This document shows, piece by piece, positions 52,963-60,491 of a stretch of 64,000 bases of DNA. Each line of letters begins with the position of its first letter. The first letter of the stretch is position 1. Origin of the DNA: Labrys sedimenti. GTDB taxonomy: Bacteria; Pseudomonadota; Alphaproteobacteria; Rhizobiales; Labraceae. Below the pieces are notes generated by a model that saw nothing but the letters and a program-made list of their open reading frames with translations, was not told where the DNA came from and searched no databases. Position numbers and translations under genes: made by a program. The stretch spans positions 372,001 to 436,000 of the forward strand of contig NZ_JAXOUF010000003.1 of the NCBI RefSeq assembly GCF_034424805.1. The letters run 5' to 3'.

Positions 52963-54591
52963 TCAGGATTTGGCGTTGAGGATGAAATCGGCGGCCCGCT
53001 CTCCGATCATGATGGTCGGCGCATTGGTGTTGCCGCTGGAGATGATCGGCATGATCGAGGCGTCGGCGACCCGCAGCCCCGCCACGCCGTGGACCTTGAG
53101 TTCGGCATCGACCACGGCTTCGGCGTCATTGCCCATCTTGCAGGTGCCGACCGGATGCAGCGTGGTCAGGGCGGAGGCACGCAGCCAGGCCAGCAGCTCG
53201 TCGTCGCCGAGCACGCCGGGGCCCGGCGCCAATTCCTTGCCGCGATAGGCATCGAAGGCCGGCTGGGCGATGACCTCGCGCATCATGCGGATGGCCGATA
53301 TCATGGTCTTGCGGTCGAATTCGGTGGCGAGGTAGTTGGCGCGGATCAAGGGCGCCGCCGCCGGATCGGCGGAGCGCAGCGTGATGGTGCCCCGGCTCTC
53401 CGGATTGACCGGGCCGACGCGGATGGTGAAGCCGTGATTGGCCTCCACTGCCTGCTTGCGGAAGGGATTGGGCCAATGGAGATTGGCGGTCTTCTCCAGC
53501 GCCGGCATGAAGTGGGCCTGGATGTCGGGCGCCACCAGGTCGGGCCGCGACTTCATGAAGGCGCCGGCCTCATAGGGAAAGGTGGTGGTGATGCCGGTGC
53601 CCAGCACCATGCCCTGTGCGACCGAGGCGACCAGCTTGTCGGCGCGCAAATCGCCATAGAGCGTCACCGGCTGCTTGCATTCATAGCTCAGGCAGCAATC
53701 GACATGGTCCTGCAAGTTTCGCCCCACGCCCGGCAGATCATTAAGTACGGCGATGCCATGCTTAGCCAGCTCATCAGCCGGGCCGATGCCGGAAAGCATC
53801 AGGAGTTGGGGCGAGTTGACGGCGCCGCCGCACAGGATGACCTCACGCCGGACGCGCACGTTGCGTGCATGGCCGGCCTGGGTGAACTGAACGCCAATGG
53901 CGCGGCCGTTCTCCACGAGGATACGCTGACTGAGCGCGTTCACCTCCACCGTCAGGTTCGGGCGATCCAGGACGGGACGCAGGAAAGCATGGGATGTCGA
54001 CCAGCGCTTGCCCTTGCGGATAGTGAAATCATAGCGTCCGAACCCTTCCTGTTCGGCACCGTTGAAATCGTCGTTGCGGGGATAGCCCGCCTGCACGCCC
54101 GCCTCGATGAAGACATCGAACAACCCGTTGCGGCCGCGGGCGCGGCAGACGGTGAGGGCGCCATCCGTGCCGTGGAAGGCACCATTGCGTTCGACATGGG
54201 CCTCGGAGCGGCGAAAGGCGGGCAGCACCTCGTCATAGGACCAGCCCGGCAGGCCCATCTGCGCCCAGCGATCATAGTCATGGGCGTTGCCGCGCACATA
54301 GATCATGCCGTTGATGGTGGAGGTGCCGCCGAGTGCCTTGCCGCGCGGCCAGTAGAGCGTGCGGTCGTTGAGATGGGGCTCCGGTTCGGTGCGGTAGTTC
54401 CAGTTGTAGAGGCCGGAATTGAAGAGCTTGCCCATCAGCATGGGCAGGCGGAACAGCGGATTGCGGTCGCGTCCACCCGCTTCGAGCAGCAATACGCGAT
54501 TGCCGGGATCCGCCGACAGGCGGTTGGCGACGACGCATCCCGCTGAACCGGCGCCGATGATCACATAGTCGTACTCGGCGTCACGAGACAT
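52963..54591 (-). CDS. GMC-family FAD oxidoreductase (choline-dehydrogenase-like), copy 2
   Basis: A 542-residue oxidoreductase. FAD motif VIIGAGSAGCVVANRLS, signature 1 GKALGGTSTINGMIYVRG, signature 2 GAVNSPQLLMLSGIGP, catalytic HPVGTCKMG and GNTNAPTIMIGE with the usual second-position Asn. About the same length as copy 1 at 30710 but more like alcohol/choline dehydrogenases. The start is 4 bp after the upstream UDG-like stop, so it is in the same operon. Substrate unknown; an alcohol or polyol attached to a nucleobase-like compound is one possibility. Confidence 0.88.
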   Translation of the reverse strand: MSRDAEYDYVIIGAGSAGCVVANRLSADPGNRVLLLEAGGRDRNPLFRLPMLMGKLFNSGLYNWNYRTEPEPHLNDRTLYWPRGKALGGTSTINGMIYVRGNAHDYDRWAQMGLPGWSYDEVLPAFRRSEAHVERNGAFHGTDGALTVCRARGRNGLFDVFIEAGVQAGYPRNDDFNGAEQEGFGRYDFTIRKGKRWSTSHAFLRPVLDRPNLTVEVNALSQRILVENGRAIGVQFTQAGHARNVRVRREVILCGGAVNSPQLLMLSGIGPADELAKHGIAVLNDLPGVGRNLQDHVDCCLSYECKQPVTLYGDLRADKLVASVAQGMVLGTGITTTFPYEAGAFMKSRPDLVAPDIQAHFMPALEKTANLHWPNPFRKQAVEANHGFTIRVGPVNPESRGTITLRSADPAAAPLIRANYLATEFDRKTMISAIRMMREVIAQPAFDAYRGKELAPGPGVLGDDELLAWLRASALTTLHPVGTCKMGNDAEAVVDAELKVHGVAGLRVADASIMPIISSGNTNAPTIMIGERAADFILNAKS

Positions 54592-54595
54592 GGCT

Positions 54596-55435
54596 TCACC
54601 AATCGATGGGAGCGGCGCCGAGCGCCTTGAGCCGCTCATTGCCGAGAATGAAGGGATTGGGCAGGCCGAGCACCGCGTCGCCCCGGGCGGGGTGCTCGCG
54701 CAGGATGCAATCGGGGCCTTCCGGAATGCCGGCGGCCTGCAGGGTCTGCGCCGCGGCCTCGCCGAAGCCGAGGAAGACCATGGGCCGGCCTGCGCCGGCG
54801 AGATGGCGCAGCGCGGCAATCATCAAGGGGCGCCACAGCGGCAGATGACCTCGGCTCTGATGCGGATCGATGCCGACCTGGAAGCGGCTGAGGGTCAGCG
54901 AGGCGTTGAGCAGCAGGGCCCCGCTGGCTACCCAGCGATCGGCCACCGCATGGGCCGGCTCGAGCTCGACGGTGCCGGCCTCGATGGCGGCGCGCAGGCG
55001 TGGCCAGTCGGCGGTGCTGCTGGTCCAGCCCGCCTCGCCGGTGCGGGCGGCGACGATCATCTGCATCACCGTGCGGATGCTGACCGAGAACATCTTTTCG
55101 AGCTCGCGCCATTGCGCGACATTGCCGGCCTCGAAGGCGCGGCCGGTCGAAAAGTCGGGACTGGGATAGGGGTCCTGGCCCAGCACCACGCAGCGCACCT
55201 GGGCCGGTTCGAGGCCGTCGAAGGCCCGCAGCATATGCGCGCCCTTGGGTTGGCCCGGAAAGAGGCGCCCCTTGCGTACCGGGAACACCGGTTCCCACGG
55301 CTCCAGCGCCAGATTGCCATCCATGTCGGCGAAGCCCAGCTCGACCGGACCGAGGATTTCGCGCCAGGCGGGCGACAGGTCGGCCTGCCAGCCGTCCAGC
55401 ACTTCCTCCATGACGTGACGCAATGATGCCGGCAT
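54596..55435 (-). CDS. Divergent uracil-DNA-glycosylase-superfamily protein
   Basis: A 279-residue protein with the UNG fold. The water-activating motif reads VVLGQDPYPSPDFSTGRAF (Asp88, Phe101): the usual PYH is PYP. LLLNASLTL keeps the uracil-recognition Asn177, and REHPARG keeps the active-site His248. Whether it acts on DNA is not certain, since the minor-groove loop differs from the common HPSPL. The ATG at 55435 follows GAGGGGAAAGCAGGACC; longer frames start before that. First gene of the BMP/amidohydrolase operon, divergent from the TetR gene, an unusual place for a repair enzyme. Confidence 0.8.
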   Translation of the reverse strand: MPASLRHVMEEVLDGWQADLSPAWREILGPVELGFADMDGNLALEPWEPVFPVRKGRLFPGQPKGAHMLRAFDGLEPAQVRCVVLGQDPYPSPDFSTGRAFEAGNVAQWRELEKMFSVSIRTVMQMIVAARTGEAGWTSSTADWPRLRAAIEAGTVELEPAHAVADRWVASGALLLNASLTLSRFQVGIDPHQSRGHLPLWRPLMIAALRHLAGAGRPMVFLGFGEAAAQTLQAAGIPEGPDCILREHPARGDAVLGLPNPFILGNERLKALGAAPIDW

Positions 55436-55476
55436 GGTCCTGCTTTCCCCTCGTTGCGAGAAGGATAGGCAAAACC

Positions 55477-55524
55477 TGACCAAAACGTCAAGTTATGAGT
55501 TGAAAAAATCTGACGCTTCGGTCA
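55477..55524. promoter_or_regulatory. Double TGAC-N6-GTCA operator between the UDG-like and TetR genes
   Basis: Two palindromes, TGACCAAAACGTCA (55477-55490) and TGACGCTTCGGTCA (55511-55524), 34 bp apart, centre to centre. They are flanked so that AAAACCTGACC (55471-55481) and GGTCAGGTTTT (55520-55530) are also exact reverse complements; all dyads share the centre at 55500/55501. The half-site resembles the TTGACCA-N2-TGGTCAA RutR site. Likely site of the TetR protein encoded next to it, controlling both directions. Confidence 0.7.
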
Positions 55525-55595
55525 GGTTTTGACATCGGGTCCCGATACCGGCATGTCCGGGGCACGGGACGCATTGCACAGTGCGGGAGGCGAAA

Positions 55596-56261
55596 GTGGC
55601 GACGACCAGCGCAAAGAAGGCGCGTAGGGACGGCTCGGACAGCGAGGAGCGCATCCGGGCGCGCAACGAGGCCGCGATCCTGACTGCCGCGATCGACCTG
55701 TTCGCCCGCAAGGGTTTCGATGGCACGCGGATCGCCGAGGTCGCCGAGCACTCGGGGTTGCCCAAGGCGAATGTCTATTATTACTTCCCGGCCAAGGAGG
55801 ATATCTACCGTGCCTTGATCGACCGGCTGCTTGCCAGCTGGGATACGGCGCTGGAGGAATTGCAGCCCGAGCGCGATCCGGCCGAGGCGATCATGGCCTA
55901 TATCCGGGCCAAGCTCGACTATTCGCGCCGCTTCGCGGCCCAGTCGAAACTGTTCGCCAACGAGATCCTCAGCGGTGCGAAATTCCTCGACAAGGCCGGC
56001 CGCGGCCATGTCAAGCAGGCGACCCGGGCCAAGGCCGCCGTGATCGAAGGCTGGATCGCCGCCGGCAGGATGGCGCCGATCGCCATTCCGCATTTCTTCA
56101 TCATGCTGTGGAGCACGACGCAGTTCTACGCCGATTTCGAGGTGCTGGCCTGCGATGCCATGGAAGTCAGCCGGCTGACCAAGAAGGATTTCGAGGCCGC
56201 AGCGCTCGCCATCGGCGAGATCGTGCTGCACGGCTGCGGCCTTGCAATGCCGCCTAGCTGA
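55596..56261 (+). CDS. TetR-family regulator, RutR-like
   Basis: A 221-residue repressor. N-terminal helix-turn-helix AAIDLFARKGFDGTRIAEVAEHSGLPKANVYYYFPAKEDIY; the C-terminal half (KLFANEILSGAKFL, FIMLWSTTQFYADFE) resembles the RutR/YcdC-type ligand domain. RutR senses uracil or thymine. The GTG at 55596 is chosen because GGGAGG lies 5 bases before it; another GTG at 55581 has no such site. Divergent from the nucleobase-like operon, which it probably controls with the twin operator. Confidence 0.88.
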   Translation: MATTSAKKARRDGSDSEERIRARNEAAILTAAIDLFARKGFDGTRIAEVAEHSGLPKANVYYYFPAKEDIYRALIDRLLASWDTALEELQPERDPAEAIMAYIRAKLDYSRRFAAQSKLFANEILSGAKFLDKAGRGHVKQATRAKAAVIEGWIAAGRMAPIAIPHFFIMLWSTTQFYADFEVLACDAMEVSRLTKKDFEAAALAIGEIVLHGCGLAMPPS

Positions 56262-56287
56262 GGGGGGAAGCTTACGCGCAAAATAAA

Positions 56288-56322
56288 ACGGGACGGTGTC
56301 TCACTGACACCGTCCCGTGTTT
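56288..56322 (-). terminator. Terminator of the HU gene
   Basis: ACGGGACGGTGTC and GACACCGTCCCGT form a perfect 13-bp stem with a 5-base loop (56288-56318). On the minus strand it is followed by TTTTATTTT. It could also serve the convergent TetR gene. Confidence 0.9.
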
Positions 56323-56347
56323 GAAACGGGGCTTGCGGCCCGCGAAA

Positions 56348-56629
56348 TCAGCCGTTCACGGCATCCTTGAGCGCCTTGGCGGGCTGGAAGACCACCTTCT
56401 TGGAAGCGGCGATCTTGATGGTGGCGCCGGTGGAAGGGTTGCGGCCTTCGCGTGCGGGCTTGGCCTGCACCTTGAACTTACCGAAGCCGTTCAGGGAGAC
56501 TTCCTCACCCTTGACAGCCGCTTCGGTGATCCCTTTCAGAACGTCCTCTACAGCTGCCTTAGCGGCAGTCTTAGTCAGGCCATGAGCGGCGGCAATACGG
56601 TCGGCAAGATCGCTGGTGCTGACAGGCAT
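56348..56629 (-). CDS. hupB: HU-family DNA-binding protein
   Basis: A 93-residue nucleoid protein, probably a dimer. Helical N-terminal half (STSDLADRIAAAHGLTKTAAKAAVEDVLKGI), the turn GEEVSLNGFGKFKV, and the beta arm with REGRNPSTGATIKIAASKKVVF, where the Pro that kinks DNA sits in NPST. An AAGGAT site precedes the ATG. Monocistronic. HU rather than IHF by length and by GFGKF. Confidence 0.93.
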   Translation of the reverse strand: MPVSTSDLADRIAAAHGLTKTAAKAAVEDVLKGITEAAVKGEEVSLNGFGKFKVQAKPAREGRNPSTGATIKIAASKKVVFQPAKALKDAVNG

Positions 56630-56956
56630 GATGTTATCCTTTCGATGATTCGTCCGATCGCGTTATCGCATGACCGGTTCGATATCGCCATCGCATGTAC
56701 ACCGGAAACGCACGGAAATCCTGCTTTTTTCACCGATATGAACGGATTTCCTTGCGCTCAACCCTTGTTTGGAACGGTTTGAATTTGCAAACGCCTGCCT
56801 GGCCATGCCGTTCGGTAAAGTAAAGGCCTTTTTGGTGGAGTTTTAGATGACGCCACGCGACTGGCGAATAATACTTGCCGACCATAGATATCGGGTGGAA
56901 GCGCGGGGCTTTCTGCGGTGATATCGCGGCAAGTTCAACCACAGGGAGACGAAGCG
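56630..56956. other. Divergent region between the HU and ogt genes
   Basis: About 330 bp. It should hold both promoters. Apart from the AGGGAGACG ribosome-binding site before the ATG at 56957 I see no distinct regulatory sequence or gene. Confidence 0.4.
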
Positions 56957-57505
56957 ATGACTTCCCCCCATTTTGCCTTGTTCGACACCGAAATCGGCAC
57001 TTGCGCCCTGGCCTGGGGCGAGAGGGGCCTGGTCAGCGTGCAACTGCCCTCCCATAGCCCGGCGGGCCTGCGGGCGCGCATGCTGCGCTCCCTTCCGGGG
57101 GTGACAGAGGTCGAGCCGCCGGCGCCGGTTCGCCAGGCCATCACGGCGATCCGGGCCTTGCTGGCGGGGGAGGCCGCCGATCTCGGCTTCATCGAGCTCG
57201 ACATGACCACCGTGCCGGAATTCAATCGCCGGGTCTATGCCGTGGCGCGGGCCATCCCCCCGGGCTCGACCATGACCTATGGCGAAATCGCCAAGCAATT
57301 GGGCGATCCCCTGCTGGCGCGCGATGTCGGCCAGGCCATGGGGCAGAACCCGTTCACCATCGTGATGCCCTGCCATCGGGTGATGGCGGCCGGCGGCAAG
57401 TTCGGCGGTTTTTCGGCCTATGGCGGCGTGGCGACCAAGCGCCGCCTGCTCGAGATCGAAGGCGCCTTGCCAAAGCCGGAACCGACCTTGTTCGGCTGGG
57501 CTTGA
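56957..57505 (+). CDS. ogt: Ogt, methylated-DNA-[protein]-cysteine methyltransferase
   Basis: Suicide repair protein that removes O6-alkyl groups from guanine. 182 aa. Alkyl acceptor Cys139 in IVMPCHRVMAAGG; helix-turn-helix-like PPGSTMTYGEIAKQLG and FNRRVYAVARAIP upstream. The N-terminal domain is short and lacks the Ada regulatory cysteines, so it is of the Ogt type. The ATG at 56957 follows AGGGAGACG. Confidence 0.93.
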   Translation: MTSPHFALFDTEIGTCALAWGERGLVSVQLPSHSPAGLRARMLRSLPGVTEVEPPAPVRQAITAIRALLAGEAADLGFIELDMTTVPEFNRRVYAVARAIPPGSTMTYGEIAKQLGDPLLARDVGQAMGQNPFTIVMPCHRVMAAGGKFGGFSAYGGVATKRRLLEIEGALPKPEPTLFGWA

Positions 57506-57568
57506 GCCTGAGCGGCTCGGACCGTATGGATGAGCGCCGGCGGCCCGGCGAGGAAAAGTCGGGCTTCG

Positions 57569-58120
57569 TCACGAACCGGCCATGTGCCGGAGCGTCGCCG
57601 ACAGGATCTCGTCGGATAGGGCAGGATCGTCGGCGATGCGGGCCAGGATGACGGCGCCGACCATGGCGGCCCAGCCGGCGATCGCGGCGTTGCGCCGTTC
57701 CTGCGGCGTTTCCCCGGGAGCGGTCGCGCTGAAATCCTCGATCTGCTCGCGCAGGGAGCGGGTCAGCACGGCACGGATATCCTGTGACCCGCGCACGGCT
57801 TCGGTGCCGAGCGCGGCAAAGGGGCACCCCTCGGCACGTGCGTCACGGTGCCTGCGGCTGAGATAGGCCGTTGCATAGTCGGCCATCGTCCGGCCCGGGG
57901 TTTTGGCACCTTCGGACTGGGACAGCACATGGGCGAGCGCCTGGGCGATCAGGTCCTCCTTCGACTTGAAGTGACCGTAGAAGCCGCCATGGGTGAGCCC
58001 GGCGGCGGCCATGATCTGCGCGACGCTCACCCCTTCCAGACCCTTTTCCCGATAGAGACGCGCGGCTGCATCCAGGATGCGGTGGCGATGCTCGGCGACC
58101 TGCTCGCGGCTGACTTTCAT
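57569..58120 (-). CDS. TetR/AcrR-family repressor
   Basis: A 183-residue regulator. ILDAAARLYREKGLEGVSVAQIMAAAGLTHGGFYGHFKSKEDLI is the DNA-binding domain; the C-terminal half includes GCPFAALGTEAVRGSQDIR, a pattern of TetR proteins that respond to reactive electrophiles or unsaturated compounds. Divergent from the SDR gene across 94 bp with operator-like palindromes, so it probably represses that gene and itself. Confidence 0.88.
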   Translation of the reverse strand: MKVSREQVAEHRHRILDAAARLYREKGLEGVSVAQIMAAAGLTHGGFYGHFKSKEDLIAQALAHVLSQSEGAKTPGRTMADYATAYLSRRHRDARAEGCPFAALGTEAVRGSQDIRAVLTRSLREQIEDFSATAPGETPQERRNAAIAGWAAMVGAVILARIADDPALSDEILSATLRHMAGS

Positions 58121-58151
58121 GACGGGCTCTCCTGTCTCGCTTGACTTTATA

Positions 58152-58197
58152 CATGATATCCATCATGAATGCATTATATATGATGACCATCATGAAT
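58152..58197. promoter_or_regulatory. Operator palindromes between the TetR and SDR genes
   Basis: CATGATATCCATCATG (58152-58167) and ATGATGACCATCAT (58180-58193) are both inverted repeats, and CATCATGAAT occurs twice (58161-58170, 58188-58197) 27 bp apart. The AT-rich stretch TTATATATGAT between them may be a -10 region. A double-site TetR operator is likely. Confidence 0.65.
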
Positions 58198-58214
58198 AAG
58201 TTTGGAGAGATGCC

Positions 58215-59003
58215 ATGACCAAATCCCTTCCCGCGGTTCTCATCACCGGTGCCTCGACCGGCATTGGCGCGACCTATGCCGAACGCTTCGCCCGGCGTGG
58301 CCATGACCTCGTGCTGGTGGCACGGGACGAGGCGCGCCTGACCGCGCTTGCCGGCCGCCTTCGCCAGGAGAACGGCGTTGCCGTCGATGTCCTGAAGGCG
58401 GACCTCACGAGCTCCGAGGATCTCGCGCGGGTCGAGGCTCGCCTGCGCGAGGATGCGAGGATCGGCATCCTGGTCAACAATGCCGGTGCGGCCGCCCATG
58501 GCGGCTTTGCCGACCAGGACCCGGAAGCGCTGGACAGGCTCATTCGCCTCAACGTGACGGCGCTGACGCGACTGGCCGGCGCGGTGACGCCTCGCTTCCT
58601 CGCCGCGGGCGCCGGTGCCATCGTCAATATCGCCTCGGTGGTGGCGCTGGCGCCGGAATTTTCCCTGGGCGTCTATGCGGCGACCAAGGCCTTCGTGCTG
58701 ACCCTGTCGCAGGCCTTGCAGGTGGAACTCGGCCCGCGCGGCCTCTATGTCCAGGCCGTGCTGCCGGCGGCGACCCGCACCGAGATCTGGGAACGCTCCG
58801 GCCGCGACGTGAACGCGCTGGAAGGTGTGATGGAGGTCGGCGAATTGGTCGACGCCGCGCTGGTCGGCTTCGACAGGCGCGAAGCCGTCACCATTCCCCC
58901 CTTGCCGGATGCGGGGCAGTGGGAGGCCTTCGACGCTGCCCGCCGTGCCATGCTGCCGAATTTCCGGCAGGAGCATGCAGCCGAACGCTATCGGGCAGCC
59001 TGA
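58215..59003 (+). CDS. SDR-family oxidoreductase
   Basis: NAD(P)-dependent dehydrogenase/reductase of 262 residues. Cofactor motif TGASTGIG (residues 11-18), NNAG, catalytic Ser141 (NIASVV), Tyr154 and Lys158 (YAATK). An ATG 6-10 bases after GGAGAG. Classical SDR, possibly for an aldehyde or ketone. Regulated by the adjacent TetR if the operator is correct. Confidence 0.9.
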   Translation: MTKSLPAVLITGASTGIGATYAERFARRGHDLVLVARDEARLTALAGRLRQENGVAVDVLKADLTSSEDLARVEARLREDARIGILVNNAGAAAHGGFADQDPEALDRLIRLNVTALTRLAGAVTPRFLAAGAGAIVNIASVVALAPEFSLGVYAATKAFVLTLSQALQVELGPRGLYVQAVLPAATRTEIWERSGRDVNALEGVMEVGELVDAALVGFDRREAVTIPPLPDAGQWEAFDAARRAMLPNFRQEHAAERYRAA

Positions 59004-59018
59004 ACGGGCCTCCGGAGC

Positions 59019-59049
59019 AAAGTGCGATTTCTCTGAATCGCACTTTCTT
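59019..59049 (+). terminator. Terminator after the SDR gene
   Basis: AAAGTGCGATT and AATCGCACTTT, 11 bp without mismatch, 6-base loop, then CTTTCTTT. Belongs to the same intergenic repeat family as the element at 60399. Confidence 0.75.
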
Positions 59050-59112
59050 TCTAACTCATTGTATGGACGTGTTTTTTAATCGAAAAGCCTATCAACTTTT
59101 CTGGAAAACGCT

Positions 59113-60333
59113 TTATTTCCGGGGATCGGCGAAGCGCTGTTCGGGCAGCATCGCATACCAGCCTGGGCGACCGGGGTCGCGGTCATAGGCATAGCCGCCG
59201 ACCTCCCGGTAATGCTCGGCATAGCGCGCGAGCTTGTCGCGATCGAGCTCGACGCCGAGGCCCGGCCCTTGCGGCAGGGCGATGGCGCCGCCAACATAGC
59301 GCAGCGGGCCGCCGACGATGATGTCGTCGGTGAGATGGTGGTAATGCGCATCGGCGGCGAAGGAGAGGTTTGGCAGCGCGGCGCCCAGATGCAGCATCGA
59401 GGCGAGCTGGATGCCGAGTTCGCCTGAGGAGTGCACGGCAGCGCCGTATTGGAAGGTCTCCAGCACGGTGCCGGCCTTGTGGGCCTGGCGCAGGCCACCC
59501 CAGAAAGTGGTGTCGAGCAGCACGACGTCCACCGCTTCCAGGCGCAGATTGGCGGCGAGTTGCTCGAAATTCACCACCACCGTGTTGGTCGCGGTGGGAA
59601 TGCGGACAAGGCTCCGCAAGCGGCGCATGCCTTCGAGGCCCCAGGTCGGGTCCTCGAAATAATCATTGTTGAGATCCTCGATCGCGCGCCCCACCCGGAC
59701 CGCTTCCTCCACCGACCAGGCGGCATTGGGATCGAGGCGCAGCCGGTCGCCGGGGAAGGCGGCACCGAGAGCCCGGAACGTCTCGATATCGTGGTCCGGC
59801 GGGAAGACGCCGCCCTTCAGCTTGTGGCTGGTGAAGCCGTGCCGGGCCTTGAGCACGCGGGCATGGGCGACGATCTCGTCGGGGCTGGTTTCGCCGCCCT
59901 GGCCGCTCGCCTCGTGGGGGTAGCGGTAGAACAGATAGCTGGCAAAAGGAATCGTCTCGCGGATGGCCCCGCCGATCAGGTCGCAGGCGCGGATGCCGAG
60001 CTTCTTGCCGGCGGCATCCATGCAGGCCATTTCGATGGCGGCATGGAGCTGCATGCGATTGTTGTAGAGCGAAGCTGTAGGATTCATGATCTTCCAGCGC
60101 AGCTGTTCGAGCTGCAGGGGATCATGCCCCTGGAGATAGGGCAGCAAGGCGCGCACCGCGGCCTCGGCCGATTCACCGCCTCCGCCCATCTCGCCGAGCC
60201 CGATGATCCCCTCGTCGGTAATGACTTCCACGATGGTGCGGATGAAGCGGCCCCAATGCGCGCCGGCGGCATGGCGCAGCGGCGCTTCGAGCGGCACGGC
60301 GACGGTGGTGGCCTTGAGGTCGACGATCTTCAT
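59113..60333 (-). CDS. Enolase-superfamily sugar-acid dehydratase (glucarate-dehydratase-like)
   Basis: A 406-residue mandelate racemase/muconate lactonizing-type enzyme. SHKLKGGVF has the KxK base, RLDPNAAW and YFEDPTWG hold metal ligands, IPTATN and LLDTTFWGG follow, and VHSSGELG gives the His of the glucarate dehydratase subgroup. Dehydrates a sugar acid to a 2-keto-3-deoxy acid; the substrate could be glucarate, galactarate or a related acid. Encoded downstream of an ABC sugar transporter, with an intergenic repeat between. Confidence 0.88.
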   Translation of the reverse strand: MKIVDLKATTVAVPLEAPLRHAAGAHWGRFIRTIVEVITDEGIIGLGEMGGGGESAEAAVRALLPYLQGHDPLQLEQLRWKIMNPTASLYNNRMQLHAAIEMACMDAAGKKLGIRACDLIGGAIRETIPFASYLFYRYPHEASGQGGETSPDEIVAHARVLKARHGFTSHKLKGGVFPPDHDIETFRALGAAFPGDRLRLDPNAAWSVEEAVRVGRAIEDLNNDYFEDPTWGLEGMRRLRSLVRIPTATNTVVVNFEQLAANLRLEAVDVVLLDTTFWGGLRQAHKAGTVLETFQYGAAVHSSGELGIQLASMLHLGAALPNLSFAADAHYHHLTDDIIVGGPLRYVGGAIALPQGPGLGVELDRDKLARYAEHYREVGGYAYDRDPGRPGWYAMLPEQRFADPRK

Positions 60334-60396
60334 CGCACTATCCGATTGCAGGAAGAGAAGAGGGAGAAAGGACGCATCAATTCGCAGTTCCCAGAA

Positions 60397-60470
60397 GCAA
60401 AGCGCGTTTTAGCGAAAACGCACTTTTGCTCTGGCTCTTTGTTCGAACGCGTCTTTGCGATTCTTGGTGA
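60397..60470. repeat. Intergenic palindromic repeat upstream of the dehydratase gene
   Basis: AAAGCGCGTTTT (60399-60410) faces AAAACGCACTTT (60415-60426), followed by GCTCTGGCTCTTTG and GAACGCGTCTTTG. The element and its tail are similar to the copy at 59019-59090 on the other side of the dehydratase gene. Confidence 0.7.
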
Positions 60471-60491
60471 TTCGGTCGGCATCGCAAAACG

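Noticed and set aside
52927..54546. A 539-codon plus-strand frame across the second GMC gene
   Set aside because: Antisense of an oxidoreductase with clear FAD and catalytic motifs.
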